Source of the DNA: Clostridia bacterium
GTDB lineage: Bacteria; Bacillota; Clostridia; Oscillospirales; CAG-272
DNA: 12,938 nucleotides
Direction: 5' to 3'
Assembly (NCBI GenBank): GCA_900753285.1
Contig: CAADYN010000140.1
Location: forward strand, 1-12,938
The notes below the pieces were generated by a model that did no database searches, had not been told where the DNA came from, and saw only the letters and a program-made list of their open reading frames with translations. Position 1 is the first letter of the stretch. Each line of letters begins with the position of its first letter. A program made the translations under genes and the position numbers. Shown here one piece after another: positions 1-7,989 of this stretch.

Positions 1-1011
1 AAAGCTCTTCCGAAATCCATTCACTTTGCGCTTGAATCCTCGGGTGAATCCGGCAACGACGTACTCGAAGTAAAGCGTCTCACAATGGGATTCGGCGAGC
101 ATATACTCTTCCGCGACCTCTCGTTCCTCGTGAAAAAGCACGACAGGCTGTTCATCTCCGGACCGAACGGCTGCGGAAAGTCAACGCTTATAAAACTCCT
201 GCTCGGCAAGCTTGAAGCGCTGTCGGGGGAAATTGAGTTCGGCTACAACGTCACAGTCGGCTACTACGATCAGGAAAACCAGAACCTTGACGAGAACAAC
301 ACCATCCTCGACGAGCTGTGGGACGCATACCCGAACCTCACCCAGACGGAAATCCGAAACACCCTCGCTATCTTCCTCTTCCGCGGAGACGATATCGAGA
401 AAAAAGTCGAGGTTCTCTCAGGCGGAGAAAGAGCGCGTCTCACATTGGCAAAGCTCATCCTCTCCCGAATGAACCTTCTTATACTCGACGAGCCGACGAA
501 CCACCTTGACATTGAATCCCGCGAAGCACTCGAAAACGCGCTGAAGGACTTCGACGGCACTATAATCTGCGTGTCTCACGACCGTTACTTCACACGTCAG
601 CTTGCCACAAGATTCATAGACATTGGAGAAAACGGACTTGACTACCGCGGAGGATATGACGGCTATTGTGAATACAAGGCAAGGCTTAAAGCCGGAAAAG
701 AAGACCTCACGCAGTCTGTGCAGATTGAATCCTCGCAGAAGGACGAATATCTCGAGCGAAAGAAATCGAACGCCGAAAGACGCAAGCAGGAAAAGCACAT
801 GAAGGAAGTCGAGCGCGAGATAGGAAAGCTTGAGCATGAGCTTGTCGACATAGACGATTTTCTCGGAAGCGACGAAGCCGGAGTGGACTACGTGAAAGCC
901 GCCGAGCTTTACGACAGAAAAATCGTAATAGAGGACCGCCTCATGCAACTTTACGAGGAAGAAGAAGCCTACGCCGCGGAAAAAGAAGCGGAAAACGCAG
1001 AAAACGCATAA
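1..1011 (+). CDS. ABC-F family ATPase, C-terminal portion (5' end outside window)
   Basis: The reading frame is open from base 1, so the gene enters from the left. The visible 336 residues hold the second nucleotide-binding domain: Walker A GPNGCGKST near residue 54, a YDQE Q-loop, signature LSGGERARLTLAKLIL near 139, Walker B LLILDEPTNHLD near 159 and switch SHDRYF near 192. The EPTNHLD Walker B and the absence of membrane segments are typical of ABC-F proteins, soluble tandem-ATPase factors that act at the ribosomal E site. The tail after about residue 250 is rich in Lys, Glu and Arg (ERRKQEKHMKEVEREIGKLE) and is a predicted coiled coil, as in the Uup/YdiF-like subgroup. The ATG at 85 lies inside the domain, upstream of Walker A, and is not the start. 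Antibiotic-protection and housekeeping ABC-F types cannot be told apart from this half. Confidence 0.93.
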   Translation, partial: KALPKSIHFALESSGESGNDVLEVKRLTMGFGEHILFRDLSFLVKKHDRLFISGPNGCGKSTLIKLLLGKLEALSGEIEFGYNVTVGYYDQENQNLDENNTILDELWDAYPNLTQTEIRNTLAIFLFRGDDIEKKVEVLSGGERARLTLAKLILSRMNLLILDEPTNHLDIESREALENALKDFDGTIICVSHDRYFTRQLATRFIDIGENGLDYRGGYDGYCEYKARLKAGKEDLTQSVQIESSQKDEYLERKKSNAERRKQEKHMKEVEREIGKLEHELVDIDDFLGSDEAGVDYVKAAELYDRKIVIEDRLMQLYEEEEAYAAEKEAENAENA

Positions 1012-1012
1012 C

Positions 1013-1085
1013 AAAAATGACCCTGTTCGTATCGTCCAAAGTCAGATTCTTTCTAACCTCGGACTGTTTGAAGGGTCATTTTTTA
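1013..1085. terminator. Bidirectional terminator-like hairpin between convergent genes
   Basis: AAAATGACCCT just after the ABC-F stop is complementary to AGGGTCATTTT at 1072-1082. This gives an 11-bp outer stem with an A-tract on one side and a T-tract on the other, so it can act on both strands. Inside are a GTCC/GGAC pair (1034-1037 with 1061-1064) and, on the minus strand, a GTTAGA/TCTGAC hairpin with loop AAGAA. The total loop of about 47 nt is long for a simple intrinsic terminator, but the nested pairs shorten it. It overlaps the dxs stop codon. The layout resembles the element at 12627-12688. Confidence 0.7.
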
Positions 1086-2942
1086 TTTTATTAAATTAAG
1101 CAGACTGTCGTCGTCAAATCCCGTCAGCGAATACAGCTCGGCAAGCGTTCCGTGAGGTATTTCGGTGTCGTCGACTGCTTTAATTTTCAGCCTGTTCTTC
1201 ATTCCGCGAAGCTTTAACTTTGCCGCCAGCTTTTCTCCGATGCCGCTGCTTTGCGAGTTTTCTTCTATTAATATAATGTCCTCTCCCATAAGCTCGACAG
1301 CTCCGTCTGGAATGGGGTACACTTTTTTCAGCCCTATCAGCCGAATTCCGCTCACTCCGCTACTCTGTATCAGTGACAAAATTCGCGTCGTGAGTCTGCC
1401 GGAGGTGACAATGGTTTTGCCTGCTCTCTCCCCGATGTCCCACATGGTGTAGTCCGCGCAGTTTTCGTTCGGTGGGAATTCCGCGCAGACGTCACGCTTC
1501 ACGTTGTCCTTCGGGTAGCGTATTATCGTGAGCTTATCGGAAGCAAGGGAGAGGTCAATCTCATCCTCCATCGTCCGCTCATCGTATGCGTCGAAGATAT
1601 TCACATTCGGCAAGGCTGAAAACAGCGCGTAGTCGAACACTCCCTGATGCGTAACTCCGTCTCCCGGTACGATTCCCGTATGTGAGAGCATGAGAGTCAG
1701 CGGGATATGTTGGAGCGACACGTCATGCCAAAGCTGATCGAACACTCTCTGCGCGAAGGTGGAGTAAATCACCACAACAGGCTTCATTTTTCCGAGGGAA
1801 AGTCCGGCTGACATTGTTACCGCGTGCTCCTCCGCTATCCCCACATCGAAAAATCTGTCGGGGAACATATCTCGGAACATATCCAGTCCGCAGCCCTTTG
1901 ACATAGCGGCGGTTATCGCGCAGATTCTCTCGTCCTCTCCGGCTTTTCTGCAAATTATATCCGAGAAAGCGTCGGTGTAGGTTCTCTCGGGAGAGCGGCA
2001 GAGGATATTTTTCGTGTCGTCAAGCTCAAACGGGGACGTGCTGTGGTACCTTTCGGGGTATTTTTCGGCGGGAGCGTATCCGAATCCCTTCTTCGTTTTC
2101 ATGTGGACGATTACGGGACCGTTCTTCTGCTTCGCTTCCTCGAGAACCGCGGTCAGTCGCTTGATGTCGTTGCCGTTCACAGGTCCGATGTATTCAAGTC
2201 CAAACGACTCAAACCACGTCTCGGAATTCGTCAGTCTCTTGAAAAAATCCTTGAACCGTCTGGCAAACGCCACCATTCCGTCTCCCACAAGCGGCACTTT
2301 CTCGAGGGTATGCTTCAGCACGGTCTTGAAGTTGAAGTAGCTCTCGCTCGTGCGGATATACGAAAGGTAGTCCGACAACCCGCCGACGTTTTTCGAGATT
2401 GACATTTCGTTGTCGTTCAGAATCACAATGAGTCTCAGCCGCCTTACCGCCATTTGGTTCAGCGCTTCGTATATCATTCCGTTTGTGAACGAGCCGTCGC
2501 CGATGACTGCCACTACCCATGATTTGTTTCCGCTTATTCTGTTCGCCTCGGCGATTCCTACAGCTGTAGAGAGTGATGTTCCCGAATGCCCGGAGGTAAC
2601 GGTATCGTATTCGCTCTCGTCGCGGTTTGTCATGCCGGATATCCCGCCGAGCTTTCGCAAAGTAAAAAATCTTTCGTATCTGCCGGTGAGTATTTTGTGC
2701 GCGTATGCCTGATGTCCGACGTCGAAAATCAGTCTGTCTCCCGCTTTGCAGTCAAACACGCGGTGCAGCACAATCGACGGCTCCACCATACCGAGATTTG
2801 ACGCGAGATGTCCGCCGTTTTTCGACGTAGTTTCAATAATAGTCCGTCTTATTTCGTCGGCAAGCTCGGGAAGTGACGATTCCGGCAGCTTTTTCACATC
2901 ATCCGGGGACTTTATTTCGTCGAGTATATAGTTTTCGCTCAA
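1083..2942 (-). CDS. dxs: 1-deoxy-D-xylulose-5-phosphate synthase
   Basis: Dxs is the first enzyme of the MEP isoprenoid pathway: a cytosolic TPP- and Mg-dependent enzyme condensing pyruvate with glyceraldehyde 3-phosphate. From the TTG at 2942 the protein is 619 residues, close to the usual ~620. Visible motifs are FDVGHQAYAHKILTGR near 73, SGHSGTSLSTAVGIA near 117, the TPP motif GDGSFTNGMIYEALN near 148 followed by ILNDN near 174, the central transketolase-type domain with DVGIAEEHAVT near 366 (its first Glu aligns with the general acid), GDGVTHQGVFD near 427 and IIRYPK near 473. An in-frame ATG at 3017 would add 25 residues unlike the family and overlap dnaB by 61 nt. The TTG has GAGAGGA 9 nt upstream and puts the start 14 nt after dnaB. 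It is the last gene of the operon and shows no disruption. Confidence 0.93.
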   Translation of the reverse strand: MSENYILDEIKSPDDVKKLPESSLPELADEIRRTIIETTSKNGGHLASNLGMVEPSIVLHRVFDCKAGDRLIFDVGHQAYAHKILTGRYERFFTLRKLGGISGMTNRDESEYDTVTSGHSGTSLSTAVGIAEANRISGNKSWVVAVIGDGSFTNGMIYEALNQMAVRRLRLIVILNDNEMSISKNVGGLSDYLSYIRTSESYFNFKTVLKHTLEKVPLVGDGMVAFARRFKDFFKRLTNSETWFESFGLEYIGPVNGNDIKRLTAVLEEAKQKNGPVIVHMKTKKGFGYAPAEKYPERYHSTSPFELDDTKNILCRSPERTYTDAFSDIICRKAGEDERICAITAAMSKGCGLDMFRDMFPDRFFDVGIAEEHAVTMSAGLSLGKMKPVVVIYSTFAQRVFDQLWHDVSLQHIPLTLMLSHTGIVPGDGVTHQGVFDYALFSALPNVNIFDAYDERTMEDEIDLSLASDKLTIIRYPKDNVKRDVCAEFPPNENCADYTMWDIGERAGKTIVTSGRLTTRILSLIQSSGVSGIRLIGLKKVYPIPDGAVELMGEDIILIEENSQSSGIGEKLAAKLKLRGMKNRLKIKAVDDTEIPHGTLAELYSLTGFDDDSLLNLIK

Positions 2943-2951
2943 AAAATTCAG

Positions 2952-2958
2952 TCCTCTC
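2952..2958 (-). promoter_or_regulatory. Ribosome binding site deciding the dxs TTG start
   Basis: GAGAGGA on the minus strand overlaps the dnaB stop codon and lies 9 nt upstream of the TTG at 2942-2940. The in-frame CTG (at 2951) directly abuts this site and is too close to use it. The upstream ATG at 3017 lies inside dnaB. Overlap with the dnaB stop suggests translational coupling. Confidence 0.6.
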
Positions 2959-4291
2959 AATTTCCGCCCTGCGCTTCTTCGGCGAGGTTGGTGAATTTTG
3001 TGAATCGTCCTATCCATCCGAGCTTTACCTTGTCAAGTGAGCCGTGACGGTTCTTCGCGACGATAACCTCCGCAACGGACTGGTCGGTAGTTTCGTCCTT
3101 GTAGTATTCGTCTCGGTAAAGGAACATAACGATATCCGCGTCCTGCTCGATTGCACCGGAGTCTCTGAGGTCGGACAGCATCGGACGTTTGTCGGGTCGG
3201 TTTTCCGGTCCTCTCGAAAGCTGTGCGCAGCATATTACCGGTATCGCAAGCTCCTTCGCCAGAAGCTTTAATCCTCTCGAAATGTCTCCGACTTCCTGAA
3301 CGCGGTTGTCGTTGTGTCGGTCGCCCTGCATTAGCTGCAAGTAGTCGACTACGACAAGTCCGAGGTTCTTCACGCGGCGCAGCTTTGACTTCATCGCGGT
3401 AACTGTTACGCCCGGCGTGTCGTCTATGAGAATCTCCGTCTCGGAAAGTCGGGAGGAGGCGTATGCTATGGCGTTCCAGTCCTCTGCGGAGAGAGTTCCG
3501 GAGCGCATTTTGTAGCTGTCTATCTGCGCTTCACTCGAGAGCATACGGTTTGCAAGCTGCTCCGCCGACATTTCAAGCGAGAACACGCATACGGTTTTCT
3601 TTGTGCGAATCGCGGCTTCCGTGGCAATGTTCATGGCGAACGAGGTTTTACCCATACCGGGACGCGCTCCGATGAGCACCAGGTCAGCCTCCTGCATTCC
3701 GACTATTACGTTGTCGAGGGCAGTGTAGCCTGTCGGAGTACCTCTGAGCGCTTCGGGGTCCTGCGAGAGCTTTGTCAGTCGGTCGTATACCTGTATGAGA
3801 GCGTCGCGGATATGTACAAAATTCTTGTTTTCTCTGCCCTCCGCGATACGGAATATCTTTGACTCCGCGAACTCGACAAGGTTTTCCGCGCTGTCGTCAC
3901 CTGCGTATGCGGCTTCCGTGATGTCGTCTCCCGCTTCGATGAGTTGTCTGAGCACCGCCTTGTCACGGACGATATCTGCGTAGTCCTTTGCGTTCGCAGC
4001 GGTCGGAACAGCCTCTGCCACAAGACGAAGGTATTCCCTGCCGCCGGATTCATCGTAGGTACCGCTTTTTACAAGCTCGTCTATCAGCGTAACGACGTCG
4101 ATATTCTTTGACTTTAAATACATCGACTGCATCGCGCGGAAAATCTCGGTGTGCTCCGGAACGTAAAAATCCTCGGCTGAGATAAGCGGCGCGATTTCGT
4201 CCATGCACATAGGGTCGATGAGAATGGAACCGAGAAGAGACTGCTCCGCTTCAAGCGAAAACGGCAGCTTTCTGTCAAGCTCGTTATTCAT
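2957..4291 (-). CDS. dnaB: Replicative DNA helicase DnaB
   Basis: This is the hexameric replicative helicase (called DnaC in Bacillus), 444 residues from the ATG at 4291. The N-terminal domain opens with the classical PFSLEAEQSLLGSILID. The RecA-like C-terminal domain carries Walker A GARPGMGKTS near 208, FSLEMSAEQLANRML near 237, Walker B LGLVVVDYLQLMQG near 310, LSDLRDSGAIEQDADIV near 372 and KNRHG near 413, which holds the likely arginine-finger region. There is no intein at the Walker A or LRDSGAIEQ sites, where DnaB inteins often sit. The GTG at 4300 would add MRK. I prefer the ATG because AGGTGA lies 5 nt upstream. Its place after rplI is a well-known Firmicutes arrangement. Confidence 0.97.
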   Translation of the reverse strand: MNNELDRKLPFSLEAEQSLLGSILIDPMCMDEIAPLISAEDFYVPEHTEIFRAMQSMYLKSKNIDVVTLIDELVKSGTYDESGGREYLRLVAEAVPTAANAKDYADIVRDKAVLRQLIEAGDDITEAAYAGDDSAENLVEFAESKIFRIAEGRENKNFVHIRDALIQVYDRLTKLSQDPEALRGTPTGYTALDNVIVGMQEADLVLIGARPGMGKTSFAMNIATEAAIRTKKTVCVFSLEMSAEQLANRMLSSEAQIDSYKMRSGTLSAEDWNAIAYASSRLSETEILIDDTPGVTVTAMKSKLRRVKNLGLVVVDYLQLMQGDRHNDNRVQEVGDISRGLKLLAKELAIPVICCAQLSRGPENRPDKRPMLSDLRDSGAIEQDADIVMFLYRDEYYKDETTDQSVAEVIVAKNRHGSLDKVKLGWIGRFTKFTNLAEEAQGGN

Positions 4292-4296
4292 TTTTC

Positions 4297-4302
4297 TCAC
4301 CT
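4297..4302 (-). promoter_or_regulatory. Ribosome binding site for dnaB
   Basis: AGGTGA on the minus strand is a perfect match to part of the anti-SD complement, 5 nt upstream of the ATG at 4291. It overlaps the alternative GTG codon at 4300-4298, which argues against that GTG as start. Confidence 0.6.
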
Positions 4303-4343
4303 GCCTTATGTATTAAAGTTATTTAATCCTGTTTAATATTTGC

Positions 4344-4790
4344 TCAGCCTGCGTAAACGAGGACGTTCAGCTTGCCGGAGATTTCGGGATAGAGCTTTAC
4401 GTCAACCGTGTATGTGCCGTAGCCTTTGATGTTTTCGCCGAGCACCACTTTTCTCTTGTCAACTTCAATACCGCACTGTTCTTTGAGCGCTTCCGCAATA
4501 TCCTTTGTGGTAACGGAGCCGTAGAACTTGCCGTCCGCGCCTTCCTTTACCTTGATTTTCACGAGAGTTCCCGCGAGCTTTTCCGCAGTGTCGCGTGCAG
4601 CCTGTTTTTCAAGCTCGATGCGTCTCTGCTTTGCGGCTTCCTTGTTCTTTATGTCGTTTAAAACCTTTGCGTCCGCTTCAACCGCGAGCTTCTTCGGGAA
4701 AAGGAAGTTGCGCGCGTATCCGTCGGACACATTGATAAGATCGTCCTTTTTGCCCTGTCCCTTTACGTCCTGTAAGAGTACTACCTTCAT
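4344..4790 (-). CDS. rplI: 50S ribosomal protein L9
   Basis: L9 binds 23S rRNA near the base of the L1 stalk and helps keep the reading frame. The 148-residue length is standard. The N-terminal domain is textbook: MKVVLLQDVKGQGKKDDLIN, then VSDGYARNFLFPKKLAVEA. It is followed by the long charged connecting helix (about 45-75, rich in Lys, Glu and Ala) and the C-terminal rRNA-binding domain with KFYGSVTTKDIAEALKE near 88. GGAGG lies 8 nt upstream of the ATG. The gap to gdpP is 27 nt and to dnaB 52 nt, consistent with co-transcription. Nothing is unusual. Confidence 0.98.
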   Translation of the reverse strand: MKVVLLQDVKGQGKKDDLINVSDGYARNFLFPKKLAVEADAKVLNDIKNKEAAKQRRIELEKQAARDTAEKLAGTLVKIKVKEGADGKFYGSVTTKDIAEALKEQCGIEVDKRKVVLGENIKGYGTYTVDVKLYPEISGKLNVLVYAG

Positions 4791-4817
4791 TTTATATTCC
4801 TCCGATATTTTGTAGAT

Positions 4818-6836
4818 TTACTTTATGAATTTGTCAATTGATTCCTTGAGCAGAGACACCACTTCTTCAACTGTCTTTTCCCTGCACTGCACTGCCGCAG
4901 AATCAAAATGCCCGCCGCCGCCCATGTTTTCAAGCACGAGCTGCACGTTCAGGCTTCCCTGAGAGCGAGCCGAAATGTGTACGACGTCGCCTATCTTCAC
5001 CACCGCGAACGACGCTTCAATTCCCACGACTTTGAGCAGGTTGTCAGCAGCCTTTGCCGCTATAACTCTGTCGCCGTCATCAAGGTCGTCCACTATCGTA
5101 ATGGCACAGGAGCCGCGATATATCTCAACATTTCTCCTGAATTTTGCCTCGCGCATGTAGTCGTCAAAGCTCTCGCGGAACAGCTCCTTAACATCGGCAG
5201 TGGATGCGCCGCGGTCTCTCAGGTACATTGCCGCCGAGAAAGTGCGCGTTCCGACGTTTTGAGTGAACTGCTTCGTGTCGAGAGTGATTCCCGCGAGCAT
5301 GACGTCAGCCTCAGCCGGAGATAAGTCGTCCTTCGGCAGCACCTGCTCCAGCATTTCCGCGACGATCTCACAGGTAGACGAAGCGGAAGGTTCTATATAC
5401 TCAACGTCAGGCTCGGTTTTGAACTCCGATACCTTACGGTGGTGGTCGATTACAGCAAGCTTTTCGGTTCTGTAGGCAAGCTCCGGCAGCTCCGTGTTTT
5501 CCAGTCGATTCACGTCCGCTACTATGACGAGAGTTCCCGTTTCAAGCAGATCAAGTGCGCGCGCGGAGTCCACGAAAACCGACGGATAGTCCTCATCGGC
5601 TTCAAGTATCTTGCGGCATCCGAAAAGGTTCGCGTCGGTCATGTCAAGCACGATGTTCGCGTCAACTCCGCAGTATTTCACGATACGCGAAAGTCCCACA
5701 CACGCGCCGATTGCGTCAAAGTCAGCCTTTTTGTGACCCATGATGAGCACGTTTGTCGCTTTTTTCGCCGCGGACATAAGCTCGTTTGACACAACTCTTG
5801 CCCTTACGTTGGTACGCTTCTGCACGCCCTTTGTAACGCCGCCGAAGAAGTCAATAGATCCCTCGCCCTTCACCGCAGCCTGATCTCCTCCTCTTTGGAG
5901 TGCCATATCAAGTGCAGCATGTGCGTTTTTCTCGCGGTCACGGTAGCTCTCGCCTATGCCGGACACACCCATTGATATTGTCAGGGGAAGGTTTGTGTCT
6001 CCCGCTCTGACTGCACGGACTCGGTCGAGAATGTCGAACTTGCACTCTATCAGCTCGTCTAGAACGGACTTTACCGTGACGAAAATGTACTTGTCCCTCT
6101 CGTATTCCTTGAGAATTCCGCCGTATTCGTCAGCCCAGTCGCGTATAATCTCGTCGATTCGAGCCGCCGCAGGTCTGTACTGCTCGCTGTCGTACTGCAT
6201 CATTTCCGCGAGGTTGTCTATAATAATGTAGCAGACAACAGTCTCCTCGCTCTCCATCTTGGCGGTAAGCTCGTCAAGCTCGGTTGTCTCCGTCGTCATG
6301 ATGAGCGCGAAGTCGTTGTCGTCGGTTTTGATATGGTTGTATTTCACGAGGAATGAGCGTCCCTCGCAGGTAAGTCTTGCACCTCTCTCGCTTCTGTCAG
6401 CACGGATGTCAGCAAGTGTAACTCCGAACAGCTCCGACACAGACTCGCCGTAGAGCTTGTTTTTCTCGGAGTGAAGCTCTTCCGTCGCGTTGTTGTACCA
6501 GATTATCCTCTCGGACGAGTCGCATATGAAAACGGGGGTGTTCATCTTAACGACGGCGTCGAACATTATCCTACCCATGACGGGCGCGAGAGTTTCGTTT
6601 CCGGATTTAATCTTCCTCTGCTTTTCGAGAAGGAGATACGCAAGCGCACATATTCCTACATAGAGCACGCCGACAAAAACCCCGCTGTAGAGCTTATCCG
6701 CCTCGGTAGTGAGAGATATTGCGATGTACAAAACAAGGCAGACAATAGCGGACAGCACAAATATCAGCGCAGTCTCGCGTCTTATCCCCTGCATCATACC
6801 GCGCAGGTCGTTTTTCTGTTTGGAGTTTTTCGGCAT
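4818..6836 (-). CDS. gdpP: Cyclic-di-AMP phosphodiesterase GdpP (YybT family)
   Basis: GdpP is a membrane-anchored phosphodiesterase that cleaves c-di-AMP, a second messenger for potassium, osmotic and cell-wall balance. The 672 residues show the full family architecture: two membrane helices (about 22-42 and 51-70), a PAS-like domain (about 90-185, VFICDSSERIIWYNN), a degenerate GGDEF domain (about 195-320) whose signature position reads EYERDKYIF, a DHH domain (about 360-525) with MGHKKADFDAIGA at 366, VIDHHR at 462 and GITLDTKQF at 516, and a DHHA1 domain with GGGGHFDSAA at 639. The metal-binding His and Asp residues of motifs 1 and 3 are present. The second motif reads ADVNR (440-444), with Asn where many DHH proteins have His. 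AAGGGTG 7 nt upstream is the likely RBS. The gap to the upstream gene is 15 nt. Confidence 0.96.
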   Translation of the reverse strand: MPKNSKQKNDLRGMMQGIRRETALIFVLSAIVCLVLYIAISLTTEADKLYSGVFVGVLYVGICALAYLLLEKQRKIKSGNETLAPVMGRIMFDAVVKMNTPVFICDSSERIIWYNNATEELHSEKNKLYGESVSELFGVTLADIRADRSERGARLTCEGRSFLVKYNHIKTDDNDFALIMTTETTELDELTAKMESEETVVCYIIIDNLAEMMQYDSEQYRPAAARIDEIIRDWADEYGGILKEYERDKYIFVTVKSVLDELIECKFDILDRVRAVRAGDTNLPLTISMGVSGIGESYRDREKNAHAALDMALQRGGDQAAVKGEGSIDFFGGVTKGVQKRTNVRARVVSNELMSAAKKATNVLIMGHKKADFDAIGACVGLSRIVKYCGVDANIVLDMTDANLFGCRKILEADEDYPSVFVDSARALDLLETGTLVIVADVNRLENTELPELAYRTEKLAVIDHHRKVSEFKTEPDVEYIEPSASSTCEIVAEMLEQVLPKDDLSPAEADVMLAGITLDTKQFTQNVGTRTFSAAMYLRDRGASTADVKELFRESFDDYMREAKFRRNVEIYRGSCAITIVDDLDDGDRVIAAKAADNLLKVVGIEASFAVVKIGDVVHISARSQGSLNVQLVLENMGGGGHFDSAAVQCREKTVEEVVSLLKESIDKFIK

Positions 6837-6851
6837 GGCGTAACACCCTTA

Positions 6852-7877
6852 TTAGTTATAGTTCTGATTTCTTTTGGTTATGGCTTTGAAGGCTCCGCAG
6901 ACGGACATTATCACAAGAGACACGCGCACTCCGAGAAGAAGCACCGCGAAAAACGCAACGATAATGCTGACGGTACTCCGCCTGTTCACGGAAAAATACT
7001 CGTCCTCCGGCCTTTTCAATACCTCACCGATACCGACAGCCGCGCACGGGAGTATCATAACGTAGGTAAGGCTTTTCATCATGACGAAAGCAAGCTCAAA
7101 GTCACTGCCGGAGGTAAGGAAGAACATCACCGCCGACGCCATATAGACAAGCGCGAACGTTTTCGGCATTGTAATCTCGCGCGACATGGAAATGAACACG
7201 TCCTCGCAGTCAAGCACACGGAAAAGCAGCTTCGCGAGAATATCCGAGATGTACGCGAGAGTGAGGGACAAAATTCCGGCATAAGCGGGGATCATTGTTA
7301 TTATCTCACGCGCGGTATATGAGCATACATGTTCTTCCACAGCCGAGCCGAGGGAAAAATACAGTGAGGATATCGCGCTTTTCACACCGGAATACAGCGA
7401 CATGAGCGCGTCCTCTGCTCCCGAATATCTCAGTCCGGCAAAGGCTATGGCGGAGATGAGCAGGCAGAGTGCGAAGGAGAGAGACACCGAGGTGATGCGT
7501 CTGAATCTTGTCACACGGGAAATCATCGACACCGCGAAAGCATATGCCGTCACGAGCACGGTAAAGAGGAACACAGCCGCCGAGAACAAACTTACACCGG
7601 AAAAGTACAGTGCCGCCGCCGTTATGGGAGTAGTAAGCAGCGAGGCGTATCGTCTCCACAGCAGTATGACCATCGCGTATGAGCAAACGGCGACAGGAAC
7701 AAACGCCAGCGATGCCGCAAGTCCCGCGAGTGAAGTGCCGTCCGCCGATGAAGTGAGCAGCTTAGCTCCGGCGCAGGAGAAGAGAGCTGTCGAGAGCATG
7801 AAAACAAGCGCAAGCGGCAGTCTCATCTCGGGAAGATCGTCGCGTTTTTGCATAACAGAAAACAGTTTTCCGAGCAT
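6852..7877 (-). CDS. Polytopic membrane protein, probable YybS/DUF2232 family
   Basis: This 341-residue protein is very hydrophobic, with about eight or nine predicted membrane segments (roughly 22-40, 49-73, 79-118 as one or two, 129-149, 192-212, 238-256, 262-285 and 303-328). It ends in a short basic tail. I see no catalytic motif. The family call rests mainly on position: it lies directly upstream of gdpP-rplI-dnaB, where B. subtilis carries yybS, a DUF2232 membrane protein of similar size and topology. No biochemical role is established that I can state. A link to c-di-AMP signalling is only inferred from co-transcription. It is the first gene of the operon. GGAGG is 7 nt upstream of the ATG, and a strong promoter begins 39 bases upstream. 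Confidence 0.75.
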   Translation of the reverse strand: MLGKLFSVMQKRDDLPEMRLPLALVFMLSTALFSCAGAKLLTSSADGTSLAGLAASLAFVPVAVCSYAMVILLWRRYASLLTTPITAAALYFSGVSLFSAAVFLFTVLVTAYAFAVSMISRVTRFRRITSVSLSFALCLLISAIAFAGLRYSGAEDALMSLYSGVKSAISSLYFSLGSAVEEHVCSYTAREIITMIPAYAGILSLTLAYISDILAKLLFRVLDCEDVFISMSREITMPKTFALVYMASAVMFFLTSGSDFELAFVMMKSLTYVMILPCAAVGIGEVLKRPEDEYFSVNRRSTVSIIVAFFAVLLLGVRVSLVIMSVCGAFKAITKRNQNYN

Positions 7878-7907
7878 ACCGCGCCCTCCGCATAGAGATA
7901 AATATAG

Positions 7908-7930
7908 ATATTGTAATTATATCACAATAT
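7908..7930. repeat. Inverted repeat centred on the operon -10 box (candidate operator)
   Basis: ATATTGT (7908-7914) and ACAATAT (7924-7930) are exact inverted copies separated by 9 nt, and the TATAAT lies between them. Read on the minus strand, the core is TTGTGATATAATTACAA (7927-7911). The position would let a bound protein block RNA polymerase. The core is loosely similar to Rex (redox repressor) sites but is 17 rather than 18 nt and imperfect. It is AT-rich, so chance symmetry is possible. Confidence 0.4.
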
Positions 7931-7944
7931 ACGCGTTTTAGCAA
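7916..7944 (-). promoter_or_regulatory. Sigma-A type promoter of the gdpP-rplI-dnaB-dxs operon
   Basis: On the minus strand, TTGCTA (7944-7939), a 17-nt spacer and a perfect TATAAT (7921-7916) form a near-consensus promoter. A TGA just before the -10 supplies the extended TGn element. Transcription would begin near 7909, leaving a leader of about 30 nt before the GGAGG and ATG of the first gene. No other good promoter was seen inside the operon, but I did not scan exhaustively. Confidence 0.8.
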
Positions 7945-7989
7945 GGAGCGAGGGCAAAATTTTCGCGTGTCTTCGGCTTTTGGAAACAC

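Noticed and set aside
418..1014. 198-residue open frame on the minus strand
   Set aside because: It is antisense to the ABC-F gene, whose motifs are unambiguous. The frame is a by-product of codon use.
2943..3017. Dxs start at the ATG at 3017
   Set aside because: It would overlap dnaB by 61 nt and add a basic 25-residue stretch unlike Dxs N-termini. The TTG at 2942 has a well-placed RBS and gives the usual length.
4301..4343. Possible regulatory or RNA element between rplI and dnaB
   Set aside because: It is only about 50 nt of AT-rich spacer with repeated TTTAAT. No stable stem, T-tract terminator or promoter pair is convincing.
6471..7322. 283-residue open frame on the plus strand across the gdpP/DUF2232 junction
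   Set aside because: It lies antisense to two well-supported genes, has a composition rich in His and Arg typical of a shadow frame, and shows no recognisable motif.
7402..7941. 179-residue open frame on the plus strand
   Set aside because: It is antisense to the membrane protein gene and runs through that gene's promoter.
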